Positions 17,853-25,418 of a stretch of 64,000 bases of DNA are shown here, one piece after another. A model generated the notes under the pieces. It was given only the letters and a program-made list of their open reading frames with translations, searched no databases and had not been told where the DNA came from. The stretch's first letter is position 1, and each line of letters opens with the position of its first letter. Both the position numbers and the translations under genes were made by a program. The DNA comes from CAISIP01 sp031396205 (GTDB lineage Bacteria > Pseudomonadota > Gammaproteobacteria > Burkholderiales > Burkholderiaceae_C): the NCBI GenBank assembly GCA_031396205.1, contig JANNKH010000097.1:1-64000 (forward strand). Direction: 5' to 3'.

Positions 17853-18410
17853 TCACCGAACCAGCATCCGGCGCGTCCAGCGCCCGTAGGCCTCCATCTG
17901 GTCTGCCACAGCCTTGCGCGCCGCAGCGTCCACCAAATTGCCTTCTGTGTCGAACTTCGATTGGCACAGGTTGATGAATACCTCGGGCTTGGGCATCACC
18001 AAGGCCTCCAGGCAGCCCAAAATCTTGCGCACCTCGTACTGGTGTCGCGCTCCACCGACCGGTCCCAGTGTGGCTGACATCAAGGCGACCGGCTTGTCCT
18101 TGAACGGCTGTGGCTGCTGGCGCGACATCCAGTCGATCGCGTTCTTGAGCACGCCGGAGATGGAAAAGTTGTACTCCGGACTTGCAATCAGCAGCGCGTC
18201 AGCAGCGCGGATTTCCTGCGCCAACTGGATCACCGCCAGCGGCACGCCCTCGGCCTCCAGGTCCTGGCTGAACAAGGGAACCGCGTCATAGCGCGCGATG
18301 CGCAGCGCCATTCCTTCAGGCAGCATGCCTCCCGCAGCGCGCAACGCGCCCAGGTTATAGGACTGGCGGCGCAAACTGCCGCAGATGCCCAACACCGAAA
18401 TACCTGGCAT
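17853..18410 (-). CDS. NAD(P)H-dependent FMN reductase family protein
   Basis: A 185-residue flavodoxin-like protein with the FMN phosphate-binding loop GSLRRQSYN near residue 11 and the family motif SPEYNFSISGVLKNAIDW. Members reduce FMN, quinones or chromate. In this operon it could supply reduced flavin or remove quinones formed from hydroquinone-type intermediates such as gentisate. It lies between livK (38 nt downstream) and the FAH-family gene (32 nt upstream), consistent with co-transcription. Confidence 0.85.
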   Translation of the reverse strand: MPGISVLGICGSLRRQSYNLGALRAAGGMLPEGMALRIARYDAVPLFSQDLEAEGVPLAVIQLAQEIRAADALLIASPEYNFSISGVLKNAIDWMSRQQPQPFKDKPVALMSATLGPVGGARHQYEVRKILGCLEALVMPKPEVFINLCQSKFDTEGNLVDAAARKAVADQMEAYGRWTRRMLVR

Positions 18411-18442
18411 GAAACAGAACTCCTTGCTGGTCTATGCGGCGC

Positions 18443-19321
18443 TCACGGTGCGGCCACATCGGCATACTGCGGCGCCACCCGGATCTCGAACTCTCCCACC
18501 TGATCAATGCCCGCCTTCAATCGGTCGCCGGGAACGACAGGGCCAACGCCCTGCGGTGTGCCGGTCATGATGATGTCGCCCGGTTGCAATGTATAGAAGG
18601 CCGACGCAAATTCGATCAGCCGCGCCACGTCATACACCATATGGCGGGTATTGGACTGCTGGCGCATCTGGCCATTCACACTCAGCCAGAGATCGAGCTG
18701 GTTCGGGTCGGCGATCTCGTCGGCGGTGACCATCCAGGGTCCGAGCACGGCATAGGTGTCGATGGATTTACGAAAACTCTGAAATTCCGTGCCCCGCACC
18801 GTCATGTCCAGCGCGACGGCGTAACCAGCGACATGGGCCATTGCATCGGCGCGGGAAACCTGCCGGCAGATCGAACCGATCACCACCCCCAGCTCGACCT
18901 CATGGTCATTGCGGCGGCCACCGAATCGCAACGCAATCTCCTGGCCGCAGCCGATCAGGGCACTGCCGGCTTTCAGAAACAGGCCCCAGTCAGCGATCGA
19001 CGTGATCTGGCGCCCGTGCGCGATTCCCGCATCGGCCTTGGACTCCGCAATATGGTCCTGGTAATTGATCGGCGCGCCGATGATCTTGCCAGGATTGGCC
19101 ACCGGCGTGTCGAACCGCACGGTATCCGCCGCATGGCGCTGCGCCCCTGCCATAGCCTTCAATAGCTGTGGCCGCAGCCGTGGCAAGGCCTCGATCAACA
19201 GGTCTTTTTGCGGCAGCGGATACCGCTGGGCCGGCAGCAGATCGAGTACGCTGGTCACGTCATACACCAGACTGTTGTCGACCACCCCCAGGCGGCCGCC
19301 GTTGAATCGACAGATCTTCAT
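18443..19321 (-). CDS. Fumarylacetoacetate hydrolase family protein
   Basis: A 292-residue member of the FAH fold. Metal-site residues appear in DHEVELGVVIG, with GAPINYQDH upstream of it; the C-terminal TGTPQGVGPV is also characteristic. In the gentisate pathway an FAH-family enzyme hydrolyses fumarylpyruvate or maleylpyruvate, and the next gene upstream is a gentisate 1,2-dioxygenase-like cupin, so that role is likely. The ATG at 19319-19321 was chosen: it has GGAG nine bases upstream and gives the usual start KICRFNG. Confidence 0.87.
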   Translation of the reverse strand: MKICRFNGGRLGVVDNSLVYDVTSVLDLLPAQRYPLPQKDLLIEALPRLRPQLLKAMAGAQRHAADTVRFDTPVANPGKIIGAPINYQDHIAESKADAGIAHGRQITSIADWGLFLKAGSALIGCGQEIALRFGGRRNDHEVELGVVIGSICRQVSRADAMAHVAGYAVALDMTVRGTEFQSFRKSIDTYAVLGPWMVTADEIADPNQLDLWLSVNGQMRQQSNTRHMVYDVARLIEFASAFYTLQPGDIIMTGTPQGVGPVVPGDRLKAGIDQVGEFEIRVAPQYADVAAP

Positions 19322-19379
19322 CGGGCAATGCTCCAGCAGCGTGAGCACGCATACGACGCGACGTGACCCCGGTTGTCGA

Positions 19380-20420
19380 TCATGTAGCTTCGACCTCTTC
19401 CTCGCGCAGGTAGCCCATGCAGGCCAGCAACTCGCGATCGGTCATCATGAAGACCATGGCGTCGTCGGACGCCGCGGTATGGCTGATCCAGTTCCAGTGC
19501 GGCAATGTAAACACATCGTGTTGTGACCATGCGATCGTCGTCGTGCCGATGCGGCTACTGCCGTGTCCGCGCGCAATGACACAAATCGCGTTGCTGGTGC
19601 TGCGGTAGCGCCGGGTCGGGCGGCCTGATGCGCAGGCCAGCAGGTAGCAGTCCAGGGTCGGAAGCACGGCTCCCTGCGATTGGCCATCGACATAGCGCAA
19701 CCAGCGGCTGCCATCGGCCTGCGGCGCAGCCTCTGCAATGGCCCGGCAAGCGCGCTGCCAGGCGAACCGATAGCGACTGCCCGCAGCATCGCCTGGTTCC
19801 TGCGCGTCGGGCCCGAGCAGAACCGCTGCGCCGTGCGCTGCCGGTGGACGCGTTGCAGACGGCTCGACTGCGCCCGCTTTCGGGCTGGCCATCTCGAAGA
19901 ACATGCTGTCCAGGTGGTGCAGCAACGGCAGGTCGAGCCCATCGAACCACACCAGGCGGTGCGTTCCCTGGTGCCTATGTTCATGCCAGGTCCAGGCCGG
20001 TGTCAACACCAGATCGCCCTCGGCCATCGGGCATTGGTGCTGGTTGACGGTAGTGATGGCCCCTTCGCCGCTCATCACGAAACGGATCGCCTGCAGGCTG
20101 TGGCGATGCGCCCGTGCCGTCTCGCCCGGCAACAAGGTCTGCAGACCGCCCGACAGGTTGGTGGTGGTGGCGACCCGACCATTGAACGCCGGATGCGTCA
20201 ATAGCAACACCCGCCGTTCGGCGTCTTCCATCGCCACTTCGCGCGAGGCCCGATCGATCAGCGGCAACATGTCGCGCCAGGCCCAGGCCATAGGAACATC
20301 CGGCGCCTGCGGTGCGCGGGTCGTGATACGGTGGTAGCGGTCCCACAACGGCTGCGCGTGGCGCGCGGCAAGCGCGCCGATCAGTCCGGCATAACGCGTC
20401 TCTGAGTGCGAAACGTCCAT
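19380..20420 (-). CDS. Gentisate 1,2-dioxygenase-like cupin
   Basis: A 346-residue bicupin. The N-terminal cupin has LLPGETARAHRHSLQAIRFV, with His105 and His107 as likely Fe(II) ligands, and LTPAWTWHEHRH at 139-150. The C-terminal cupin has FTLPHWNWISH. This matches gentisate 1,2-dioxygenases, which open gentisate to maleylpyruvate. It is the promoter-proximal gene of a minus-strand operon and diverges from a LysR regulator. No maleylpyruvate isomerase is adjacent, although two GST-family genes lie elsewhere in the window; the FAH-type enzyme may act directly on maleylpyruvate. A salicylate-type or substituted gentisate substrate is possible. Confidence 0.88.
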   Translation of the reverse strand: MDVSHSETRYAGLIGALAARHAQPLWDRYHRITTRAPQAPDVPMAWAWRDMLPLIDRASREVAMEDAERRVLLLTHPAFNGRVATTTNLSGGLQTLLPGETARAHRHSLQAIRFVMSGEGAITTVNQHQCPMAEGDLVLTPAWTWHEHRHQGTHRLVWFDGLDLPLLHHLDSMFFEMASPKAGAVEPSATRPPAAHGAAVLLGPDAQEPGDAAGSRYRFAWQRACRAIAEAAPQADGSRWLRYVDGQSQGAVLPTLDCYLLACASGRPTRRYRSTSNAICVIARGHGSSRIGTTTIAWSQHDVFTLPHWNWISHTAASDDAMVFMMTDRELLACMGYLREEEVEAT

Positions 20421-20512
20421 GGGCTCTCCGTGCGCACCGGCGCGTGGCCGGCCTGTCCAATGTCACAGCGCAGTCTAGTGCCCTCCCATATAAGCCGCAA
20501 CCAAGACCATTT

Positions 20513-20530
20513 ATCGTTACTATCAATGAT
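20513..20530. promoter_or_regulatory. Candidate LysR box
   Basis: ATCGTT-ACTATC-AATGAT is an interrupted dyad (5 of 6 pairs) in an AT-rich patch 53 bp before the lysR ATG and about 92 bp before the dioxygenase gene. LysR proteins usually bind a T-N11-A dyad in such divergent regions. The role is inferred from position and symmetry only. Confidence 0.35.
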
Positions 20531-20582
20531 GTGAATATCACGTTGCTGGCCGCGCATTGCGTTCGCGCTGCTGGAGACATGC

Positions 20583-21515
20583 ATGGAACTGCACAAACTC
20601 GACCTGAACCTGCTCAAGACCTTCGATGCGGTGCACCGGCACAACAATCTGTCGACAGCAGGCATTGAACTGGGTCTGACCCAGCCGGCCGTCAGTGCGG
20701 CGCTCAAGCGATTGCGCACCCACTTCGACGACCCGCTGTTCGTGCGCACCTCGCACGGCATGCGACCCACGCCGCATGCAGACACCATCGCGGTCAAGAT
20801 TGCCCGGGCGCTGACTATGCTGCGCGAAGTCCACCAGGTGGCCACCTTCTCGCGTAGCACGACGACGGTGCACTACCGCATCTATATCAACGATGTCGGC
20901 ATGCTGGTGGTGATGCCCCAGGTGCTCAAGCAGGTCAGCGAGCAGGCGCCCCATGCCAAGATCAGCATCATCGACCTGCGGCCCGATGAGGTGGTCGACG
21001 CGCTGGACAGCGGCGAAATCGACCTGGCCATCGGCTATTTCCTGGGCATGCCCAACTGGGCGCGCCAGCAGACGATTCGCAAGACATCCTATGTCTGCGC
21101 GGTTCGCACCGGCCATCCGGATATTGGCGACAGCCTGTCGATCGAGCAATACCTGCGCGCCAAGCACGGCATGTACTCGACCAGCGGCTCACCGCACAGC
21201 GTCGTTGATGAAACGCTGGCGCGGATGAACATGACGCGCGACGTGAGCTTGCGCGTGCCGCGTTTTGCCGCGCTGCCGTTCCTGATTGCGCGCTCGGATC
21301 TGGTGGTGACCATTCCCGAGGATCTGGGCCTCGCTTTCAGCCGTCTGATCGACATCAAGCTGTTTGCGCCGCCACTGCCACTGGGTCAATTCGAGATCAA
21401 GCAATATTGGCATGAACGCCATCATGCCGAACCAGCGTTTCGCTGGCTGCGCGGTGTCGTACGCAAGGAAACGCTGCATCTGGTGCGGCAACGTCCGCGC
21501 AAAGCGGCCGTCTGA
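20583..21515 (+). CDS. LysR family transcriptional regulator
   Basis: A 310-residue regulator with the LysR helix-turn-helix in the first 65 residues (LDLNLLKTFDAVHRHNNLS, then LTQPAVSAALKRLR) and a periplasmic-binding-protein-like effector domain behind it. The HTH style is that of the NodD/NahR-like branch, often responsive to aromatic acids. It is divergent from the gentisate-type operon, which it probably activates in response to a pathway substrate or intermediate. Confidence 0.92.
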   Translation: MELHKLDLNLLKTFDAVHRHNNLSTAGIELGLTQPAVSAALKRLRTHFDDPLFVRTSHGMRPTPHADTIAVKIARALTMLREVHQVATFSRSTTTVHYRIYINDVGMLVVMPQVLKQVSEQAPHAKISIIDLRPDEVVDALDSGEIDLAIGYFLGMPNWARQQTIRKTSYVCAVRTGHPDIGDSLSIEQYLRAKHGMYSTSGSPHSVVDETLARMNMTRDVSLRVPRFAALPFLIARSDLVVTIPEDLGLAFSRLIDIKLFAPPLPLGQFEIKQYWHERHHAEPAFRWLRGVVRKETLHLVRQRPRKAAV

Positions 21516-21590
21516 GGTGGGTCGACCGCAGCAGGTCAAGCTTGCCCCGGCAATGACGGCGGCAAGGCCGCCCAGCCCGACCCAGTCAGA

Positions 21591-22229
21591 TCAGATCAGC
21601 TTGACGCCAGTCCGCTCCTGCAGAGCGTCGCGCGTGACGTCCGGGGCCAGTTCCACCACCTTCAGGCCTTCGGGCGTGACGTCCATCACGGCCATGTCGG
21701 TGATGATGCGGTTCACGACGCCGACCCCGGTCAAAGGCAGCGAGCACTGCGGCAGGATCTTCAGGTCGAAACTGCCGTCTTTCTTTTTCGCGACATGCTC
21801 CATCAGGATGATGACGCGCTTGACGCCGGCCACCAGGTCCATCGCGCCGCCCATGCCCTTGACCATCTTGCCCGGAATCATCCAGTTGGCCAGGTCACCC
21901 TTTTCGCTGACCTGCATGGCACCCAGGATGGACAGGTTGATCTTGCCACCGCGGATCATTGCAAAGCTGTCGTGGCTACCGAAGATGGATGAGCCCGCCA
22001 TCGTGGTCACGGTCTGCTTGCCAGCGTTGATCAAGTCGGCATCGACCTCGTCCTCGGTCGGGAACGGGCCGATGCCCAGCATGCCGTTCTCCGACTGCAG
22101 CCACACTTCCATGTCGGCGGGAACATGGTTGGCCACCAGGGTCGGGATGCCGATACCCAGGTTCACGTAATACCCGTCTTGCAGTTCCTTGGCAGCACGT
22201 GCCGCCATTTGGTCTTGAGTCCAGCCCAT
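21591..22229 (-). CDS. scoB: 3-oxoacid CoA-transferase subunit B
   Basis: A 212-residue subunit with GYYVNLGIGIPTLVANHVP and the active-site motif SENGMLGIGPFP; the Glu of SENG forms the CoA thioester in this family. It transfers CoA from succinyl-CoA to a 3-oxoacid such as acetoacetate or 3-oxoadipate. The ATG at 22227-22229 was chosen from the family start (GWTQDQMAARAA). It follows scoA by 31 nt. The choice between acetoacetate (ScoAB) and 3-oxoadipate (PcaIJ) is not certain; the sequence looks more ScoB-like. Confidence 0.9.
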   Translation of the reverse strand: MGWTQDQMAARAAKELQDGYYVNLGIGIPTLVANHVPADMEVWLQSENGMLGIGPFPTEDEVDADLINAGKQTVTTMAGSSIFGSHDSFAMIRGGKINLSILGAMQVSEKGDLANWMIPGKMVKGMGGAMDLVAGVKRVIILMEHVAKKKDGSFDLKILPQCSLPLTGVGVVNRIITDMAVMDVTPEGLKVVELAPDVTRDALQERTGVKLI

Positions 22230-22260
22230 ATCAGTCTCCAGTTCGTCTCGTTTGTCGGGT

Positions 22261-22968
22261 TCAGGCAGCTGCTTTCTCGCGGATCGTGCGCTTCTCGATC
22301 CGCTTTTCCGGATGTGCATTGAGCACGATACGGTGCACATAGATGCCCGGCAAATGCACCTGGTCCGGCTCCATGGTGCCGGTCTCGACGATCTCCTCTA
22401 CCTCCACGATCGTGACCTTGCCCGCCATGGCTGCGGCAGGATTGAAATTGCGTGCGGTATAGCGGAACTGCAGATTGCCCGACTTGTCGGCACGATGCGC
22501 CTTGACCAGCGCCACGTCAGGCACCAGCGCGCGCTCCAACACATAGGTCTCGCCGTCGAACTCGCGCAGCTCCTTGCCCTCGGCCACCAAGGTGCCGACG
22601 CCGGTCTTGGTGAAGAAGGCCGGTATGCCCGCGCCCCCCGCACGCAGCTTCTCTGCCAAGGTGCCCTGGGGCGTGAATTCCAGTTCCAGTTCACCGGCCA
22701 GGTACTGGCGCTCGAACTCCTTGTTCTCGCCCACATAGCTCGAGACCATGCGCTTGATCTGGCGCGTCTCGAGCAGTTTGCCCAGGCCGAATCCGTCGAC
22801 GCCGGCATTGTTGGAAATAACGGTCAGGTTCTTCATGCCGCTGTCGCGTAGCGCGTCGATCAACGCCTCGGGAATGCCGCACAGGCCAAAACCGCCCACA
22901 GCCATCAACTGGCCGTCCTTGACGATACCTTCGAGCGCCTTGGCGGCGGAGGGGAAAATCTTGTTCAC
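22261..22968 (-). CDS. scoA: 3-oxoacid CoA-transferase subunit A
   Basis: A 235-residue subunit with the CoA-transferase motif GGFGLCGIPEALIDAL and GAGIPAFFTKTGVGT. The start is a GTG at 22966-22968 preceded by a very strong CAGGAG site seven bases upstream; the longer in-frame extension covers the promoter and a palindromic operator, so it is not coding. It forms the heterodimer with ScoB. The promoter region contains a perfect 10-bp inverted repeat at 22998-23023, and a PAS-LuxR regulator is divergent from it. Confidence 0.9.
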   Translation of the reverse strand: MNKIFPSAAKALEGIVKDGQLMAVGGFGLCGIPEALIDALRDSGMKNLTVISNNAGVDGFGLGKLLETRQIKRMVSSYVGENKEFERQYLAGELELEFTPQGTLAEKLRAGGAGIPAFFTKTGVGTLVAEGKELREFDGETYVLERALVPDVALVKAHRADKSGNLQFRYTARNFNPAAAMAGKVTIVEVEEIVETGTMEPDQVHLPGIYVHRIVLNAHPEKRIEKRTIREKAAA

Positions 22969-22997
22969 ACTGATCTCCTGATGGTGAGGTCTGAACG

Positions 22998-23023
22998 ATA
23001 CTACGTAATGCCATACGTAGTAT
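22998..23023. promoter_or_regulatory. Perfect 10-bp inverted repeat upstream of scoA
   Basis: ATACTACGTA-ATGCCA-TACGTAGTAT: 10-bp perfect arms separated by 6 nt, starting 30 bp upstream of the scoA GTG and about 113 bp before the divergent PAS-LuxR ATG. Length, symmetry and location are those of an operator bound by a dimeric regulator. The neighbouring PAS-LuxR protein is the obvious candidate, but this is inference. Confidence 0.6.
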
Positions 23024-23087
23024 TTCGTACTGGTGAACCATGCATTGACGCAGGCATTTCTGCAGTTGGCCAATCCCAGGCAAATGG

Positions 23088-23101
23088 GCCCCCTTGGGGG
23101 C
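23088..23101. repeat. GC-rich perfect palindrome GCCCCCTTGGGGGC
   Basis: A 14-bp perfect palindrome in the scoA/PAS-LuxR intergenic region, followed about 25 bp later by GCCTGGCGGC. The layout (C-rich palindrome, then a GC-rich tail) recalls the 43-bp repeats at 14805-14847 and 58163-58205, but sequence similarity is low, so membership of that family is tentative. It could alternatively act as a transcription terminator or insulator. Confidence 0.35.
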
Positions 23102-23135
23102 TGCGACAAACGCGCGGCGACAAGCCTGGCGGCGT

Positions 23136-23681
23136 ATGACTGACGTCGACTACCAACTGGCGTTCGATCTCGCGCCGATCGGGCTGGTGCTTTCGCGCCA
23201 TCGCAGCATCATCGACTGCAATGCGCGCCTGTGCGAGATGTTCGGCTTGTCGCGCGAATTGCTGATCGGCCAGACGTTCCAGATGCTGTACCCGAGCCAG
23301 CAGGAATACGAGCGCACCGGCCTGCGCATTGCTCCCATCCTCAACGCCGGTGGTCACTATGCGGACGATCGGGTCATGAAGCGCGGCAGCGGCGAGACCT
23401 TCTGGTGCCATGTCACCGGGCGCGCGATGAATCGGCAGGACCCGCATGCGGCCGGCATCTGGACCTTCATGGATCTCTCCTCCCGCCGGCCGGTCAAGGC
23501 AGAACTGACCGCACGTGAACGCGAGGTCGCAGCCCATCTGCTGGACGGGCTGACCAGCAAGCAGATCGGCCGGGCGCTGGCCATCAGCCACCGGACCGTT
23601 GAAATATACCGAGCGCGCCTGATGCGAAAATACCAGGCATCCACTACTGCTGATCTGGTGCACAAACTGATGGGCGGATAG
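23136..23681 (+). CDS. PAS domain / LuxR-type helix-turn-helix transcriptional regulator
   Basis: A 182-residue regulator. Residues about 5-115 form a PAS sensor (AFDLAPIGLVLSRHRSIIDCN, then LIGQTFQMLYPS), and residues 125-180 a FixJ/LuxR HTH (LTAREREVAAHLLDGLTSKQ, then HRTVEIYRARLMRKY). There is no receiver domain, so it senses a ligand or cofactor directly instead of being phosphorylated. The ATG at 23136 starts the PAS domain; the longer frame covers a GC-rich palindrome at 23088-23101. It is divergent from scoAB and probably controls that operon. Confidence 0.87.
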   Translation: MTDVDYQLAFDLAPIGLVLSRHRSIIDCNARLCEMFGLSRELLIGQTFQMLYPSQQEYERTGLRIAPILNAGGHYADDRVMKRGSGETFWCHVTGRAMNRQDPHAAGIWTFMDLSSRRPVKAELTAREREVAAHLLDGLTSKQIGRALAISHRTVEIYRARLMRKYQASTTADLVHKLMGG

Positions 23682-23711
23682 ACTGCGTAGCCTGCCCCTG
23701 CACCCAAGCCC

Positions 23712-24374
23712 ATGAACGAATCCCTGGCCCGCGAAGAAATCTGCCGCATTGGCAAGAGCCTGTTCGAGCGCAGTTACGTCCACGCCAGCGCCGGCAACAT
23801 CAGCGTGCGGCTGGACGACGGATTTCTGATAACGCCCACCGATGCCTGCCTGGGTTTCCTGGACCCGGCACGGCTGGCGCGGCTGGACGGGCACGGACAA
23901 CACATCAGTGGCGACAGGCAAAGCAAGACGATTGCGCTGCACACCCGCATTTACGGCGCCACGGCCCGATTCTCGAGCGCCGCGCGCTGCATCGTGCACA
24001 CGCACAGCAGCCATTGCGTCGCGCTGACCCTGGCGCCGCACGAGGCGGAGTTGTTGCCCCCCCTCACGCCCTATTTCGTCATGAAGGTCGGACGGGTGCC
24101 AGTGATCCCGTATCACTTTCCCGGTGACCCGCAAACAGCCGAACGGGTGACCGAGACGATTGCCCGCTATGCGTCCGACGGCATCGAACTGCGCGCGGTC
24201 ATGCTCGAACGCCTGGGTCCCAACGTCTGGCACACGTCGCCTGCAGCGGCGATGGCGACGCTCGAAGAACTGGAAGAAACGGCCCGGCTGGTGTGCATGG
24301 GATCGCGGCCATTGTTGCCGCTCAACCCGGCGCAACTGCAGGACCTGCAGCGCCAGTTCGGCGCGCGCTGGTAA
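23712..24374 (+). CDS. Class II aldolase-fold protein, OtnC-like, with altered active site
   Basis: A 220-residue relative of 3-oxo-tetronate 4-phosphate decarboxylase (OtnC) and FucA-type aldolases. It keeps SYVHASAGNISVRL, the first two metal histidines in IVHTHSSH, and TPYFVMKVGRVPVIPY. Two key positions differ. The catalytic Glu normally found in S-x-E before the helix is Thr (QSKTIALH), and the third metal His of the NHG motif is Leu (LERLGPNVW). The protein may therefore catalyse a different reaction, use another metal geometry, or be inactive. It starts 30 nt after the PAS-LuxR gene. Confidence 0.8.
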   Translation: MNESLAREEICRIGKSLFERSYVHASAGNISVRLDDGFLITPTDACLGFLDPARLARLDGHGQHISGDRQSKTIALHTRIYGATARFSSAARCIVHTHSSHCVALTLAPHEAELLPPLTPYFVMKVGRVPVIPYHFPGDPQTAERVTETIARYASDGIELRAVMLERLGPNVWHTSPAAAMATLEELEETARLVCMGSRPLLPLNPAQLQDLQRQFGARW

Positions 24375-24422
24375 GTTGGGCTGACGGCCAGGAACTTGAT
24401 ACCGACACCACAAGGAAGCACG

Positions 24423-24995
24423 ATGAACCGCTACCCCGCTCCCGAACTAAAAGACCTGCCCGAGGACATCCGCACGCGCATCCTGGAGGTGCAGGAGAAA
24501 TCCGGCTTCATTCCCAACGTCTTTCTCGGTCTGGCGCGTCGGCCGGCCGAATGGCGGGCTTTTTTTGCCTACCATGACGCGCTGATGCTGCGCGAGGAGT
24601 CGGGTCTGACCAAGGGCGAGCGCGAGATGATCGTGACCACCACCAGCGCCGCCAACAACTGCCTGTATTGCGTGGTCGCGCATGGCGCCATCCTGCGCAT
24701 CTACGAGAAAAAACCGCTGGTGGCCGACCAGGTGGCCGTCAACTACCGCAAGGCCGACATCTCGCCGCGTCAAAGCGCCATTCTCGATTTCGCCATGAAG
24801 GTCTGCCAGCAATCGCACGAACTGGCAGACGCCGACTTCGAGGCCCTGCACGCCCACGGCCTGAACGACGAGGACATCTGGGACATCGGCGCGATCACGG
24901 CGTTCTTCGGCCTGTCGAACCGCATGGCCAACATGAGCGGCATGATGCCGAACCCGGAGTTCTATCTGCTGGGGCGGGTGCCGCGCCAGAAATAG
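24423..24995 (+). CDS. AhpD/carboxymuconolactone decarboxylase-like peroxidase-related protein
   Basis: A 190-residue helical protein of the 'uncharacterized peroxidase-related enzyme' group. The redox motif CLYCVVAHG at about residue 80 matches the CxxC...H site of AhpD-like proteins, which reduce peroxides or peroxidase partners. The ATG at 24423 has AAGGA upstream at good spacing. It follows the aldolase-fold gene by 48 nt and is convergent with the thioesterase gene, whose stop lies only 3 nt away. Physiological partner unknown. Confidence 0.85.
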   Translation: MNRYPAPELKDLPEDIRTRILEVQEKSGFIPNVFLGLARRPAEWRAFFAYHDALMLREESGLTKGEREMIVTTTSAANNCLYCVVAHGAILRIYEKKPLVADQVAVNYRKADISPRQSAILDFAMKVCQQSHELADADFEALHAHGLNDEDIWDIGAITAFFGLSNRMANMSGMMPNPEFYLLGRVPRQK

Positions 24996-24998
24996 CCC

Positions 24999-25418
24999 TC
25001 AGCTGACGACGGCCCGCAACCAGTCAGGCAGCTTTATTGCCTTTTGCCTCGGAAAATCCACCCAAATCGTCGTCGCGCCACCCGCCGCGCAAAGGGTGTC
25101 GGGCTCATCGGTGCGCTCCATCGTGACCCAGGTCTCGAACGTGGTGCGCGCCGGGTCGCTGGTGTACATCCTGAGCAGCACATCGCCCGGATAGGTCAGC
25201 TGGCGATAGAAATTGCAGAACGCGTTGACGATGACGATGCCTTCGCCGGCGCGGCTGGGCACGCTGTCAACCGTCGCCAGCCAGTCGATGCGACAGACCT
25301 CCATGTAGCGAAAATAGCTGGTGTTGTTCAGGTGCCCCATCGCATCCATGTCACCCCAGCGTATCGGGATGGTGGTCTCGAAAACCAGCTTCTTGTTCTG
25401 CGGTAGTTCCAGCCTCAT
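24999..25418 (-). CDS. Acyl-CoA thioesterase (4HBT family)
   Basis: A 139-residue single hot-dog domain protein. The motif IPIRWGDMDAMGHLNNTSYFRYME contains the Asp used for catalysis in 4-hydroxybenzoyl-CoA thioesterase-type enzymes. It would release CoA from a short, medium or aromatic acyl-CoA. The ATG overlaps the stop of the SDR gene (ATGA at 25415-25418), so the two are translated together. Confidence 0.87.
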   Translation of the reverse strand: MRLELPQNKKLVFETTIPIRWGDMDAMGHLNNTSYFRYMEVCRIDWLATVDSVPSRAGEGIVIVNAFCNFYRQLTYPGDVLLRMYTSDPARTTFETWVTMERTDEPDTLCAAGGATTIWVDFPRQKAIKLPDWLRAVVS

